Source: Sinohyriopsis cumingii (lineage: Eukaryota; Mollusca; Bivalvia; Unionida; Unionidae). Taken from it: a DNA stretch of 64,000 nt. Positions 50,836-60,710 of this stretch are shown here, in pieces. Position numbers and translations under genes: made by a program. Where the stretch lies: assembly GCA_028554795.2 (NCBI GenBank), contig CM068825.1, positions 94,598,451 through 94,662,450 on the forward strand, read 5' to 3'. Position 1 is the stretch's first letter. Every line of letters starts with the position of its first letter. Under the pieces are notes generated by a model that was not told the origin of the DNA, ran no database searches, and was given only the letters and a program-made list of their open reading frames with translations.

Positions 50836-52195
50836 CTAAATCCGGCACTGGACGAAATAATTAATATCATACAACAGTTCTTTTTTTTTTTTCTTCTTCA
50901 GTAAATAGAACGTGAAGATTAAACATTATTCAAGTAAATTTCAGATGTTGTTAAACAACTACAACAACAGTACTATAGTTAAAAAAAAATTAAAAGAATA
51001 AAATTGTCACCAATTAGCTTAAATGAATGATCAATTTGAAATTTTCTCTGCAAACAAAATCGCATGTCCATTTCTGCCAAAGAAACTCGGCCAGTTAACA
51101 CCTGACATTCCTCTACCGTATATGTAAAAGTTTAATTACCATGATTCAATTACAAGGAATAAAACAAAATATACCATGCAGTATATGTGGCCCTAAAGAA
51201 CTAATTCTGAATAAATATTTTATTCAGCAAACAGTGTTACATGCATTAAGACTTAAACCTAAGGAAATAAGGTGGGGCATAAAACTTGAGAAAAACAGTT
51301 GCCACATGTACGGTAACTTGTGACTGCAGATTTGAACTGTTAAAATAAAGTTCATGGCATCGTAAGTAACAACAAAATAGGCATCGTTTATTTGGTAATC
51401 AATTGCTGGTGCTTACACGTACACACTGTCGAACATGGTTTCTTTGAAGTATGTCCAAAGGGCAGTTCTTTTCACAAGATCAATGCAAGGATAAGGATTA
51501 TGTTCATTAGTTACACCGGCTTTATTGTTTGCATACTTAAATCAAAACTTTAGCTATTTTGCAATTTAGCCAGAGCTGACCAGAATATGCAAAAGGGGCT
51601 TGTCATGGTGGAATAATAAGGCGTATCACAGGAAGAAAAGGCACGTCCCATGGGCGGTCGCACAGTCAGACAAGTTAATGTGAAACTTTGACCTCTTTTC
51701 TTTTAATCGCTGCTTTTTAAACTGCCCAAGGAATAGTTTTATATCAGTTCCAATTATTACAGATTACCGTTTATACATACTACATGTATACACTGCATTT
51801 TTTTTAATTTTTAATTTTTATAAGATTACTGAAAATTGTGTTTTCTTGAAACACAACAGGTTTAGAATCTTATTTTTAGCAAAGCTTCCATTTGATTAAA
51901 ATCAAATCTAAATTTCACCTAGGATAGTGGTGATTTGATTTAGATTGTACCGTGTAACGGCATGTATGTTAACATCTTGAAAATACATTTACTCATTTCA
52001 CCAGCGCGATCAAAGTTTCCTCTGGCAAACAATGTTTGTTTCGACAAGCCTGACGGGCACCTCACTTTGAATACAGGATGGGCTGAAACTAAAACCAGAA
52101 GGGGCCCAGGGTGTCGGGCTATCAGATTTGTTTTTAGCACTGATGTTTTAGATAAAATATATGTGGATTGATTGTTGCATTTTGTGGTCACTTAC
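50836..52195. other. No gene recognised
   Basis: AT-rich sequence. Frames of 60-83 codons (51141-51323 and around 51940-52191) show no motif. Confidence 0.45.
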
Positions 52196-52510
52196 TCGTC
52201 CTTCTGCCTATTTTCGTAACTCACACGTTTAACACTTTTCCCAGGATTTAAAATGTCCAAAGGTATGTCTGGAACAGCACCAACTTTTAGTCTAGGCCAA
52301 GCATTTGCGTATTTTTGAGCTGCCATTTTTTCATGATCCCTCCTTTGAGAAATGTAACGAGCATATAGTGCTGTATGGTGTTACTTTGAAATCGACTCGT
52401 TTGTAATAATGTACCCATTCTTTCATTATGCCTTTATCTTTCGGAAAAGAAAAAAAATATGTCCACAGGCTTTTCTTAATGTTCTATTACACCCGTAAGC
52501 AACGCAAAAC
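52196..52510 (-). pseudogene. THAP zinc-finger exon, frame broken
   Basis: The minus strand carries the pieces of a THAP DNA-binding domain in order but in more than one frame. They are CVAYGC (first zinc Cys pair), FFSFPKDKGIMKEWVHYYKR, STICSLHF (last Cys and His), and RLKVGAVPDIPLDI (the C-terminal AVP motif). The frame changes after CGHIFF, at a run of eight T/A bases, and again after the HFSKEG part. No ATG precedes the first Cys. The 3' side ends at a perfect GTAAGT donor at 52195. THAP domains occur in host regulators and in P-element-type transposases; which this was is unknown. Homopolymer sequencing errors could mimic one of the breaks. Confidence 0.78.
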
Positions 52511-53029
52511 GGTATTGTCTTTTACTCTGGCGACTCCCACTTGGGCTGCTGGAGTCGCTACTATGACGTCACATCCCGAAAGTAACCGAATAGGCGCGGA
52601 CATTTTGCATACGAGGTCACGGAAATTCAGCTCCTAGAAGATAGGCCAATATTTAAATATTGGCATTACGGTCGCAGATGATACTTCAGAATAAGGTTTT
52701 CTGCTATAGTACTTTTATTATTATTCTATATTTCCATTCGTTTCTGGTCTCCTTTAAAATGAAAATGGAGATGTGATGGAGCAGCAGGGAGATCGAACAA
52801 GCTCTAAATGGTTCACTCTCCGTTTCGCAAAATAAGCCTTTCTGGAAATCGCAAGAACAAATCACGATTGTCTCAGTATCCGGTATGAGACAACCCTGTC
52901 AACGAACTTAATAAACTCTAATTGACTTACCCAGCCTAATCGTTGATAAGTTTTTCTGATCGCGAAAAATCGCAGCGATCGCGTCGGTGCCAAGTTGGAA
53001 GCAGCACCCTCTCTGCTGCTATAAATTAA
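52511..53029. other. Left flank of the virus-like block; boundary not resolved
   Basis: No gene is seen. The change from host-like repeats to compact coding DNA happens here. A GC-rich patch with repeated GATCGCG lies at about 52960-52985. I cannot identify a terminal inverted repeat or target duplication because the far end is outside the window. Confidence 0.4.
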
Positions 53030-53830
53030 ATCATTATTATATCAATAATTGCAAACATCGGAGAACCATATTCCGCTAGATTAGCTCGAGAGCGATTAGA
53101 GGCAATAAATAAATATATACCATTGAGAGATGCTGTCAAAGAAAAACTGCAAGCAAGACAAGAAGCACAAGTTGAATACGCAGAAGGTACAGAACAGTTA
53201 TTTAAACCCGTTACAAAGGTTACTGAAAAAGTCGTAACGGCTATTAAGGAGGATCTTCTTCCAGTATCAAAACAGACTGCTAAACAAACTGAAAAAATAA
53301 CAGCGAGAACTAAAAAAACAAAAACGATTTTACGAGATCTTCCAACTGATATAGCTGCAGCTCAACCTCCTCCCGTCGATGAAGAAATGCTTGAAGGTAT
53401 TGGCAAAAATAGTACTGAAGTCGCCGACGTGAAAAAAGAACTTGCACCTAAACAAATAAGAGAAAATATCAAACTGATTGCAAGATTTAAGGAAGGTTTT
53501 GTCGAAGATATTAGAAATACTAAAGAACATGATTATTCCAACAAAATATTAAGTAGTATGTTAAATAAATCTAGTATTTTAAAACCCGGTTTTGAAAAAG
53601 TAAGCGATGATAATCTTATTAAATGGATATATCGTATATATAAAAACAAAAAACAAGCCAGAGATGATGGTTTAGAATACAGAAGTCTTTTTGAAGGAAT
53701 AGAGAGACTTTATAAAGAGAGAGTGAAACAAATAGAACAACAATTCTCCCAGCAGAAACCTTCTTATCAACTTCCTCCACCGCAGCAACAGATAAACAAC
53801 AACAGTTTTCTTCACCGCAGCAAAAGTTGA
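53030..53830 (+). CDS. Coiled-coil protein at the left end of the virus-like block, 5' incomplete
   Basis: An open frame runs from just after a stop at 53027-53029 to TGA at 53828-53830, but has no ATG near its start. TTG at 53123 is only a candidate. The product is lysine- and glutamine-rich with predicted helices (EAQVEYAEGTEQLF, then SKQTAKQTEKITARTKKTK). It has a conserved-looking central part (KWIYRIYKNKKQARDDGLEY) and a PPPQQQ-rich end. No enzymatic motif is seen. It lies directly upstream of the capsid-like gene, so a minor virion or scaffolding role is a guess. The missing start suggests 5' truncation or an upstream exon or promoter that was lost. Confidence 0.6.
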   Translation: MIIISIIANIGEPYSARLARERLEAINKYIPLRDAVKEKLQARQEAQVEYAEGTEQLFKPVTKVTEKVVTAIKEDLLPVSKQTAKQTEKITARTKKTKTILRDLPTDIAAAQPPPVDEEMLEGIGKNSTEVADVKKELAPKQIRENIKLIARFKEGFVEDIRNTKEHDYSNKILSSMLNKSSILKPGFEKVSDDNLIKWIYRIYKNKKQARDDGLEYRSLFEGIERLYKERVKQIEQQFSQQKPSYQLPPPQQQINNNSFLHRSKS

Positions 53831-54170
53831 TACAGGAACTTAAAAAATCAAAAGAAGAAAGATCACCCTTAAGACTATTTAAGAAAAGCACGGAAACAAC
53901 AGAGGAGGGAGCAACCGGAAGTGGTTTGGGAAGTGGTCTTGTTTGTTCAAACAATATTCTCGGCATTCTTGGCAATTAAAGATATATTAGCAAGATTAAT
54001 ACGACGAAAACCACCACCAGTAAAATTACCCATTATTGAAGTTATGCCCGAAAATGTCAGTAAAATAATAAATCAAGCTGCAAATCAAAAACTAGCAGCT
54101 TGATGAATCAAGGGACTGAACAAATAAATACAAGTCTGATATCAGGAAGTGGTCTTCGTTTTAGACGATA
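53831..54170 (+). pseudogene. Possible C-terminal remnant of the upstream protein
   Basis: After the TGA at 53828 coding potential continues in other frames: a TGSGLGSGL glycine-rich piece, a 60-codon frame (53921-54103) with PPPVKLPIIEVMPE, and a last frame ending GSGLRFRR then TAA near 54170. It could be the broken C-terminus of the preceding protein or a small separate gene with a hydrophobic VVLFVQTIFSAFLA segment. Assignment is uncertain. Confidence 0.4.
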
Positions 54171-54185
54171 ACAAATTATAATAAA

Positions 54186-55587
54186 ATGTATAAACGTGAA
54201 TCCGACACAGCGTTTGACATAGACGAACCGGTTCTTAAAAATGAATCAGTGCGTGATTTTCAGTATTATTCTTATGACGCACGAAATCGAAATTAGCAAG
54301 GACGAATTGAATTACAGGTTTAAGATACAAGCAGATATTTCTTACCCGCTGAAGCATTTATTGAAGTAGAAGGTGAAATTATAAAAACAGATGATACAGA
54401 ATACAGAGATAATGTTAAAGTCGGTTTTGTTAGTAATGGAATTATGGTCTTGTTTGAAAGTGCTACGTATATGATTGACGGAAAAAATTGAATCAATTGA
54501 AAATAATGTTGATGTAGCTACAACAATAATAGGTTTGGCAAGATATTCTGATGATTATACAAGATCAGCTGGTCCATCAATGATGTTTGCTGAGGACACT
54601 TCTGATTTTCCTAACAATGATCAGTACAACATAAGACGACCAAGAAACAATGCCAACAACGTTGACGCTGACGTATGGCCGGTGGTTCATGGTGCTAATA
54701 CAGAATTTAATTTAGGATTTACAACGCGTAAATTAATGTTCAGTGCTCATCGTAGAAGATTTTCATGTGCAATTTCGTTGTCACACATATTTGGATTTTG
54801 TAGAGATGTTAGAAAAGTAATTTTTGGAGCAAGACATACAGTTGTGCTTTTTAGAAAAGCTACTAACGAAGATGTTATCTGGCGACCTGTGGGTGATGCT
54901 GGTAAAGTAATACTAACAAAACTTTCGTTATGGATGCCGGTAATGACTCCGGCAATTGCTGAAGAACAGCGATTACTTTATTTTATGAATCAAGGTGGTA
55001 AATCGTTGTTATCATGGTTTACAGTAACCACGGATATTGTTCAAAGTAGAATTAATGGTTTATTCACATGGCATATAGCATCGCAGCAGGGAGTTTCTGC
55101 ACCACGACATATTTTCATTGCTTTTCAAGATACTGCACGTTTAAACTCACAAACACGGAGTCATATGATATTTGATAAACTTGGTGTTTCTGAAGTTTCC
55201 TTAAGAATAAACGGACATCAATAACCATCTGAGATTATACTGTTAGATTTTAATACAAATCATGTTGCACGTGTATATCATCGTTTGACGAAATATCTAG
55301 GACATGATCTAAATATAGATACTGGCTTACAAATATCACAATTAGATTTTGCAACATATTATCCAATCTATTACTTTTCACTGGAACATCTTGATTTAGT
55401 TGGACAATCTGTCGTTGATATACACTTTCGAGCTAATGTAACAGCCCCTCCTATTGAAGGTGCTGGTCCACCAGTTGTTTATAGAGATTACAGAGCAATC
55501 GCAGTTATCCTCAGCGATAAAGCAATGTTACTTGAAGGTGTTGGTGGGCGAATGAGAGTTATTGATGCACCAGTAGAAAACATGTAG
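54186..55587 (+). pseudogene. Major-capsid-like protein, interrupted
   Basis: This is the longest structural gene of the block, about 467 codons if read through its breaks. The ATG at 54186 starts a frame with nonsense codons near 54297 and 54324. A frame change near 54475 follows, and an in-frame TAA at 55222-55224 splits off the last part, which ends TAG at 55585-55587. Visible conserved-looking motifs are SHIFGFCRDVRKVIFGARHT, GKVILTKLSLWMP and HIFIAFQDTA. I associate this pattern with the hexon-like (double jelly-roll) capsid protein of Polinton-like elements and adintoviruses found in many animal genomes. The link is family recollection, not a computed match. Its position between a coiled-coil gene and the core, protease and penton genes supports it. 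Confidence 0.6.
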
Positions 55588-55610
55588 ACAATAGACCAAC
55601 CGCGTTAATT

Positions 55611-56060
55611 ATGAAAATGTCATATAGTCACGTTAATGTCATTCTGACTCCCGGTCAAGTGAAAAAATTACAATCAAAAAGAGCGAGCGCATGCGGGACA
55701 AAAGTAACATTGAAGCGAGATCAAATTGCTAGTGGTGGTCCAAACAAGTTATCGTTGACTAGAACTAAACTAAAACATTTCAATAAAGCGCGAGAAGCAA
55801 AAACCGGAGTTCAACTTGATTTCGCTCCAAGTGCCATCAAAGACATGATTAAAACCGGTGGTATATTTCCACCTCTCGCAGCAATACCAGCATTAATTGC
55901 TGCTGATGCTCCAGCTGTTGCAAAAGCAGCCGCGTTAGGTGCTGTTGGAAACGCTGCTGGAATGGCATTAAAGAAAGCAACTGGAAAAGGTTATATAAAA
56001 AAAGGAGCGGGTCTTAGACTTCCAGGAAATCCGCCCTCATGGTACCCAAAACGTTTTTAA
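55611..56060 (+). CDS. Small virion-core-like protein, intact
   Basis: An open 149-codon frame with ATG at 55611 (a second in-frame ATG at 55617) and TAA at 56058-56060. The N-terminal half is basic (TKVTLKRDQIASGG, LTRTKLKHFNKAREAKTGVQ). The middle is a hydrophobic alanine-rich helix (LAAIPALIAADAPAVAKAAA). The end has GKGYIKKGAGLRLPG. A basic start, an amphipathic helix and a GKG-type tail resemble the pX/pVI-like minor virion proteins encoded by adintovirus- and Polinton-type elements, which are cleaved by the viral protease. That assignment is inference. It lies between the capsid-like and protease genes and is free of breaks. Confidence 0.6.
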   Translation: MKMSYSHVNVILTPGQVKKLQSKRASACGTKVTLKRDQIASGGPNKLSLTRTKLKHFNKAREAKTGVQLDFAPSAIKDMIKTGGIFPPLAAIPALIAADAPAVAKAAALGAVGNAAGMALKKATGKGYIKKGAGLRLPGNPPSWYPKRF

Positions 56061-56077
56061 CACAGAGTATTTCACCG

Positions 56078-56425
56078 ATGTCAAATTTTGATTTATTCGA
56101 TGCTGCTATGCAACTTAAAATAAAAAATTTCAGAGGTGTTTTTATGCGAGATCAGTTACCGAGCCAACCGAATACCAAAGAAGCAGGAATTATTAATCTT
56201 GATAACACCGATGGTCCAGGAACTCATTGGGTTGCTTACGCGATTGATCCACGTGGAATTGTTTATTTCGATTCGTATGGGTTAGCACCTCCAGTTGAAT
56301 TTCTAAAGTACATCAACGGATTTCAAATTCCAGTTTGGTACTTAACGCTACCAACACAAACATTAACCGATCCACCAATATGTGGCCGTGAAGTAATTAC
56401 TGTACTTGACGCGTTATCAAAATGA
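56078..56425 (+). CDS. Adenain-like cysteine protease (C5/Ulp1 fold), C-terminus disturbed
   Basis: The ATG at 56078 gives a 115-codon frame. Catalytic features of the adenovirus-type maturation protease are visible in order: GTHWVAYAID with the His, YFDSYGLAPP with the Asp, and PPICGREVI with the nucleophilic Cys. Such proteases cleave capsid precursors and are a hallmark of Polintons, adintoviruses and adenoviruses. After DALSK the frame stops at TGA. An alternative frame continues with related-looking sequence (RYQNEPNHLTKSC), so the C-terminal end is probably frameshifted. The usual Gln of the oxyanion hole before the Cys is not obvious. The class call is confident; activity is doubtful. 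Confidence 0.82.
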   Translation: MSNFDLFDAAMQLKIKNFRGVFMRDQLPSQPNTKEAGIINLDNTDGPGTHWVAYAIDPRGIVYFDSYGLAPPVEFLKYINGFQIPVWYLTLPTQTLTDPPICGREVITVLDALSK

Positions 56426-56512
56426 ACCAAACCACCTCACAAAGTCGTGCTCGAGTACACCCCAAACAGGTTTGTTAACTCATCGTCGTTTTAAACAACC
56501 CTTAAAAATAAT

Positions 56513-57534
56513 ATGGTTGATATTTACGGGAGATATCTCAGCAAGGGTAAAGACAAAAAACGCGATGATATTGATTTATCAAAATATGCGACAAAAGACG
56601 ATCTTAATGATCTCGTGAATCTCTCTGGGATTGACCGAGATGAAGTTATTGTTTTTCAGGACCGATATGGTATGTTAAAAACCAGCAATATCAAATGGAA
56701 TGACATAGTTCGACGAGTACTCGGTGCGGTCACGGATAATATCCCTGTGTTTATTGACAGCGGAAAAATCAGAGACTAAAGTATATCATTTACAACCATT
56801 AGAGATGAAATCACAAAAAGTGTTGCTAATCGTTTAAAATCAACTGTCGATACAATGAGAGGTGAACTCAACATGAACGGAAATAAAATAGTAGCCGTAA
56901 CAGATCCAACATCTGATGAAGACGCGGCAACAAAAAAATATGTTGACGTTAACTACAGCACCGTTGATGGTAAATTATCCACGTTGAGGGCCGAGTATGA
57001 TGTTCACGTAAGCGCGTTTACAAATCTCCGTAGGAACTTTAGAAAAATTAATGAAACCGCAGAGGAATTCTTTGGTACTCCTCTCACCGCTGACGCAAAA
57101 CTCTCTATCAAAAAACATTGGATACGATTAAGAAAACACTAGAAGATGTCGTAAGTGGAATTCCTGAAATCGTTAACAAAATTAGTCTAATTAAAATCCC
57201 ACCCGGAGTAACTCCGGGGCATATTACTAACATAGTATACACAGTATCATCTGGATTCGCAACATGGTCAGAGCAAAATAAAACTCTCAAACATACCGCA
57301 TCAGTCACTGGTGTGTACAGGCTGTCTGTGTTCCGTGCTGCAAAATTTGAGATATTTACAACGTATCCCTGGCGGCATTCAACCGACAAGTTTTCTGGGG
57401 TTTTGTCTGTCATATTAAATAAAGGAACCGAAGAAACATTTATAATGGAAGCAGCTGATAAGAAATTAACCGCAGCATCTTACTGGTGGTGTCTGGAATT
57501 TGTTGTTGAAACACCTGAGTTGGGTACTGCGTAA
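56513..57534 (+). pseudogene. Fibre-like protein with phage tail-fibre motif, interrupted
   Basis: The ATG at 56513 opens a frame with a TAA at 56777-56779. The same frame then resumes, and a frame change near 57115 leads to a last segment ending at 57534. The central part contains MRGELNMNGNKIVAVTDPTS followed by EDAATKKYVDV. This pattern is classically found in the N-terminal repeat of phage tail-fibre and collar proteins. The N-terminal part is charged and helical (SKYATKDDLNDLV). The C-terminal part is beta-rich (VYRLSVFRAAKFEIFTTYPW) and ends in the hydrophobic ASYWWCLEFVVETPE. By position, next to protease and penton-like genes, it may be the receptor-binding fibre of the virion. This is inference from a motif. 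Confidence 0.62.
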
Positions 57535-57542
57535 AATAATAA

Positions 57543-58079
57543 TGGCGTTGACGGCGTCAACTACAACATTAAATGTTCAACAATATAGATACGAAATAGT
57601 ACGCGAATGGCAATCAGAGTTGAAAACCATCATTGGCCAGTATACGTTGAAAGTAAAAGAAATACAAGCGACGTGTAGATGTTTTGGATATTGTGGTTTA
57701 TTCGGTATCTGCGTTAGTTGCGTCCACCGGGGTAGTATTATCAGCGCTAACGCCAGTAACAAGTGCAGTAGCAGTAACAATATGCGTTTCATCATCAGCG
57801 GCTGTTGCAGGTGTTTTTAATATTATCGCGATAAAGATATCAACGTTCACGAGCACAAAATCAACGACTATGTTCTGAAATTAAACACGGCAACAACAGC
57901 ATATTTTAAATTATCGTCGCTGATATCATCAAGCCTCGACGATACAACGATATCAGATTCCGAATTAATGGTTAAGATATACGATGAAGTAAACCACCAT
58001 TTGAAAGAAAATAAAAATAATAATGACAGAACTACTTCAGCAGGTAGCCGCAAATACAACTCCGGCAAGAACAAGATGA
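57543..58079 (+). pseudogene. Predicted membrane protein, interrupted by frameshifts
   Basis: The frame from ATG 57543 begins MALTASTTTLNVQQYRYEI with a helical charged segment. It then changes frame near 57675 to a strongly hydrophobic stretch (SALVASTGVVLSALTPVTSA, then VAVTICVSSSAAVAGVFNII) suited to two membrane helices. It changes again near 57830 to a charged helical end. A terminal piece QQVAANTTPARTR overlaps the next start by a few bases (ATGA). No family is recognised. Small membrane proteins are common in this class of virus-like elements. Confidence 0.5.
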
Positions 58080-59421
58080 TAACAGTAAGCTCAACCAAGC
58101 CTGAATTCAGTATTAATTTTCCAACTGCGATTCCGGTAAGCGAGATCGCGTTAGCACAGTTGCGAGTATACCATAGCTGGCCAAATATTAGATCAAAATC
58201 ATTTGGTGGATTACCAGCAAAGAATTCGTTTGTGTTTGCAAATAAAAATAAACCAGATGGTACACCCGACTGGACTTTTGTTGGAATACCAACCGGGTGC
58301 TATCAAATCGAAGAAATCAATGAGGAATTACAGCGCAGAATAAAAAATATCACAGGAAGGGAATCCAAGATAACAATAACAGCCCATAAACTCTCCCGAT
58401 TACGCCTTGGATATATATCAGTTATCGATTAGAACAGTGTTAGGATAGCTTGAAATTCCATCTGAAGTATCACCACCGTTACCAGAACCAAAAAAGTCTG
58501 ATTATACCACGGACAAGCAATTATACCACGAAATTACTCTATCATACAAACAACATTTACTTGACATAAAAAATGCAACGTTGGGTAGTAATTTTGGCTT
58601 CTATAGCGAAGACAATATACAGTGTTATTTTACTTATGAACGAATTCCCAGAGGAGGAGCTAAGTCTGTGCTTATTCGCCTAGATCAAATTATTGAATAC
58701 TTTAAATTTATTAATCAAGAACATAAACGACAACGAGGGCGACTACAGCAAAGTTTCCAAGAACATCTTTTTGATATAGCAAGTTCACGCAGTGAACACA
58801 TTAAACAAATAGAAACATTAAATCAGCTTGTATCCGACATGGAATATATTAACCAGCGAGTAACTGAGGTAATAATTGATTACACTGATGACATAAATCT
58901 CTATAAACAAAGATTTTTAACTGCATATTCGATAACAGAAGCTGAACTGCTAAATTTTAAATTTCCCGTGTATAACGCAACCGAGTTAAAAAATAACATC
59001 CACCGAGAAAATCATCGATGAGTTCTTTTCTGAAATACTTGAACAATGGAGAAAAACACTACCGTTACCAACTATTCTCCGATACAACAATAATCCACAC
59101 GGAGAAGGCCGCCACGTATCTCCGGAAATCGTAAATATAACCCAGGTGGTCGCGGTCAATCTTGTGTGTGATGTAATTGATTGAAGTTACAGCACAGACA
59201 CAACAATATCAAATCAAGCGCAGCAAGGATTTATTCTTTATTCGTTCACACCGAAAGCACCACCAGGATATCTGACTGTACAAGAGCCGATCAATCCGGT
59301 CTATCTACGATGTCATAATCCACTATTATCAAGAATACATTTCAAACTAACTAAGCAATCCGGGCATTTGCTGGATTTAAGGCATGAGACGATAAGTATA
59401 AATTTATATGTAAAATCCTAA
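58076..59421 (+). pseudogene. Penton-like capsid protein region, interrupted
   Basis: The ATG at 58076 starts a 119-codon open segment: FSINFPTAIPVSEIALAQLR, YHSWPNIRSKSFGG, GIPTGCYQIEEINEELQRRI. The frame ends at TAG 58430. Coding resumes in another frame at about 58449 and runs to 59021, with EDNIQCYFTYERIPRGG and a long helical part (QETL-like, DYTDDINLYKQRFLTAYSI). A third frame to 59421 carries GRHVSPEIVNITQVVAVNL, a TGA at 59182-59184, and a hydrophobic end (LYSFTPKAPPGYLTVQEP). The first and last parts resemble the two ends of a minor capsid (penton-type) protein of Polinton-like elements. Whether the helical middle is an insertion or a second gene is unclear. Confidence 0.5.
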
Positions 59422-60037
59422 AAATCTACGATTTTCAAGGATTTCCAATCGTGAAAAATCTACGATTTCAACAGTACCAAAAAGAAAAATAATTATCCGT
59501 TCTTGATAAAATCAGCAAGGTGGATTGACAAATAATCAGATCCAAACTATCATTCAGATTTCAGTAAAATATTATAAGAATCTTTTTATATACTGAAAAT
59601 CAGGCTGATTTCTCAATTCTGATAGGGTAATAGGTCGTCAAAATCGTGTAAATCGACTGATTTCTCAACTGTGATAGGGTAATAGGTAGTCAAAATCGTG
59701 TAAATTTAACAAATTTCAGTAAAAAATAAATTTGTTATAATATTTTTGTAATTCTGATTACACTGACAGATTTCAGTAAAATATTATAAGAAATTTATTT
59801 GTTACTGAAAATCTGTCAAATTTGTTAATTCTGAATGGTAATAAGGTGGTCAAATCGTGTAAATCGACTGATTTGTTAATTTTCATAGGGTAATAGGTAG
59901 TCAAAATCGTGTAAATCGACTGATTACACAAAAAACACATTTTACTGAAAATTGGTCAGTGGTGAAGGACAAGGAAAAAAAATAATCCTCCTGACAGAGT
60001 CAGGGACATACTTTCATTTTTATTTCCATGAATGTGT
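59422..60037. repeat. Intergenic tandem and hairpin repeats between convergent genes
   Basis: About 600 bp without coding. The phrase TAGGGTAATAGGTAGTCAAA with following TCGTGTAAAT(C)GACTGATTT occurs about four times (near 59624, 59680, 59840 and 59888). Between them, pairs such as ATTTCAGTAAAATATTATAAG and ACTGAAAAT can fold into hairpins. The site separates the + strand structural genes from the - strand cluster. It could act as a transcription terminator, replication element or recombination hotspot; the sequence does not decide. Confidence 0.75.
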
Positions 60038-60404
60038 CTAACTTTCGTTTTCATTTCTGGATATAATCTTTCTTAGTTGCCTCACGCGAGAATTAATTGT
60101 CTTTTTTGCCTCATATTCCCGAGATAATTCTGATCTAATGTTTTCAATGGCCCGAGAGAGACTGACAGATTCCTTTATTCTTTCTTCTTCTACTGTAGCC
60201 AGCGATTGACACATAGCTGTCTGAATTTTCTTTACGAGTCTGTACTCAGATGGCAGCGTGTATGCTCCGTCCTCTTTTCTTTCCTGCAGTGTCTCAAAAT
60301 CAGAAATAAATTTTTTCAGGATTTAGTTCATCAGATAAATTTATGCCGTCGCGCTCTAATTTTTTAATAGCAGAAATTAGACCGTTAATATTTTCGTAAT
60401 TCAT
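60038..60404 (-). pseudogene. Small coiled-coil protein, one frameshift
   Basis: On the minus strand, ATG at 60404-60402 starts MNYENINGLISAIKKLERDG and runs to the DELNPEK region. Coding then continues in another frame (TLQERKEDGAYTLPSEYRLV, REYEAKKTINSRVRQL) to TAG at 60040-60038. It is highly charged and helical, with about 120 codons in all. No family is recognised. Confidence 0.5.
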
Positions 60405-60710
60405 TATACAGTATATTATATATTTAAAAGAAAAATATTTTACACCATTATGTGAACTTCTAGGTTGCCCATCTACCAATGCGCCACGGAACCTTGTATT
60501 GATATATGTTTGAGAAATTATTATATAGTTACTTTTGGATTGCAAGAAAATAATGCAGTTACTTTTGGATTGGAAAAAAATAATACAACTTGAATTTAGT
60601 TCTACTTAACAAATCAGAATTATTTATTTTCTGGATAATATATAATACCTATAAATGATGTGCATTGTCCAATCTTCTAAAAGTCAGCGGAGAGAACTCT
60701 ATACTTTTTT
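60405..60710. other. Intergenic AT-rich gap with a tRNA-like fragment and a direct repeat
   Basis: It contains two copies of AGTTACTTTTGGATTG (near 60528 and 60557). On the minus strand, GGCGCATTGGTAG within TTCCGTGGCGCATTGGTAGA resembles a tRNA A-box half, but no B-box or acceptor stem follows. The upstream AT-rich stretch may be the promoter of the small coiled-coil gene. Confidence 0.4.

Noticed and set aside
60300..60545. Longer upstream start for the small coiled-coil gene
   Set aside because: The extension covers AT-rich promoter-like DNA; the internal ATG at 60404 is the better start.
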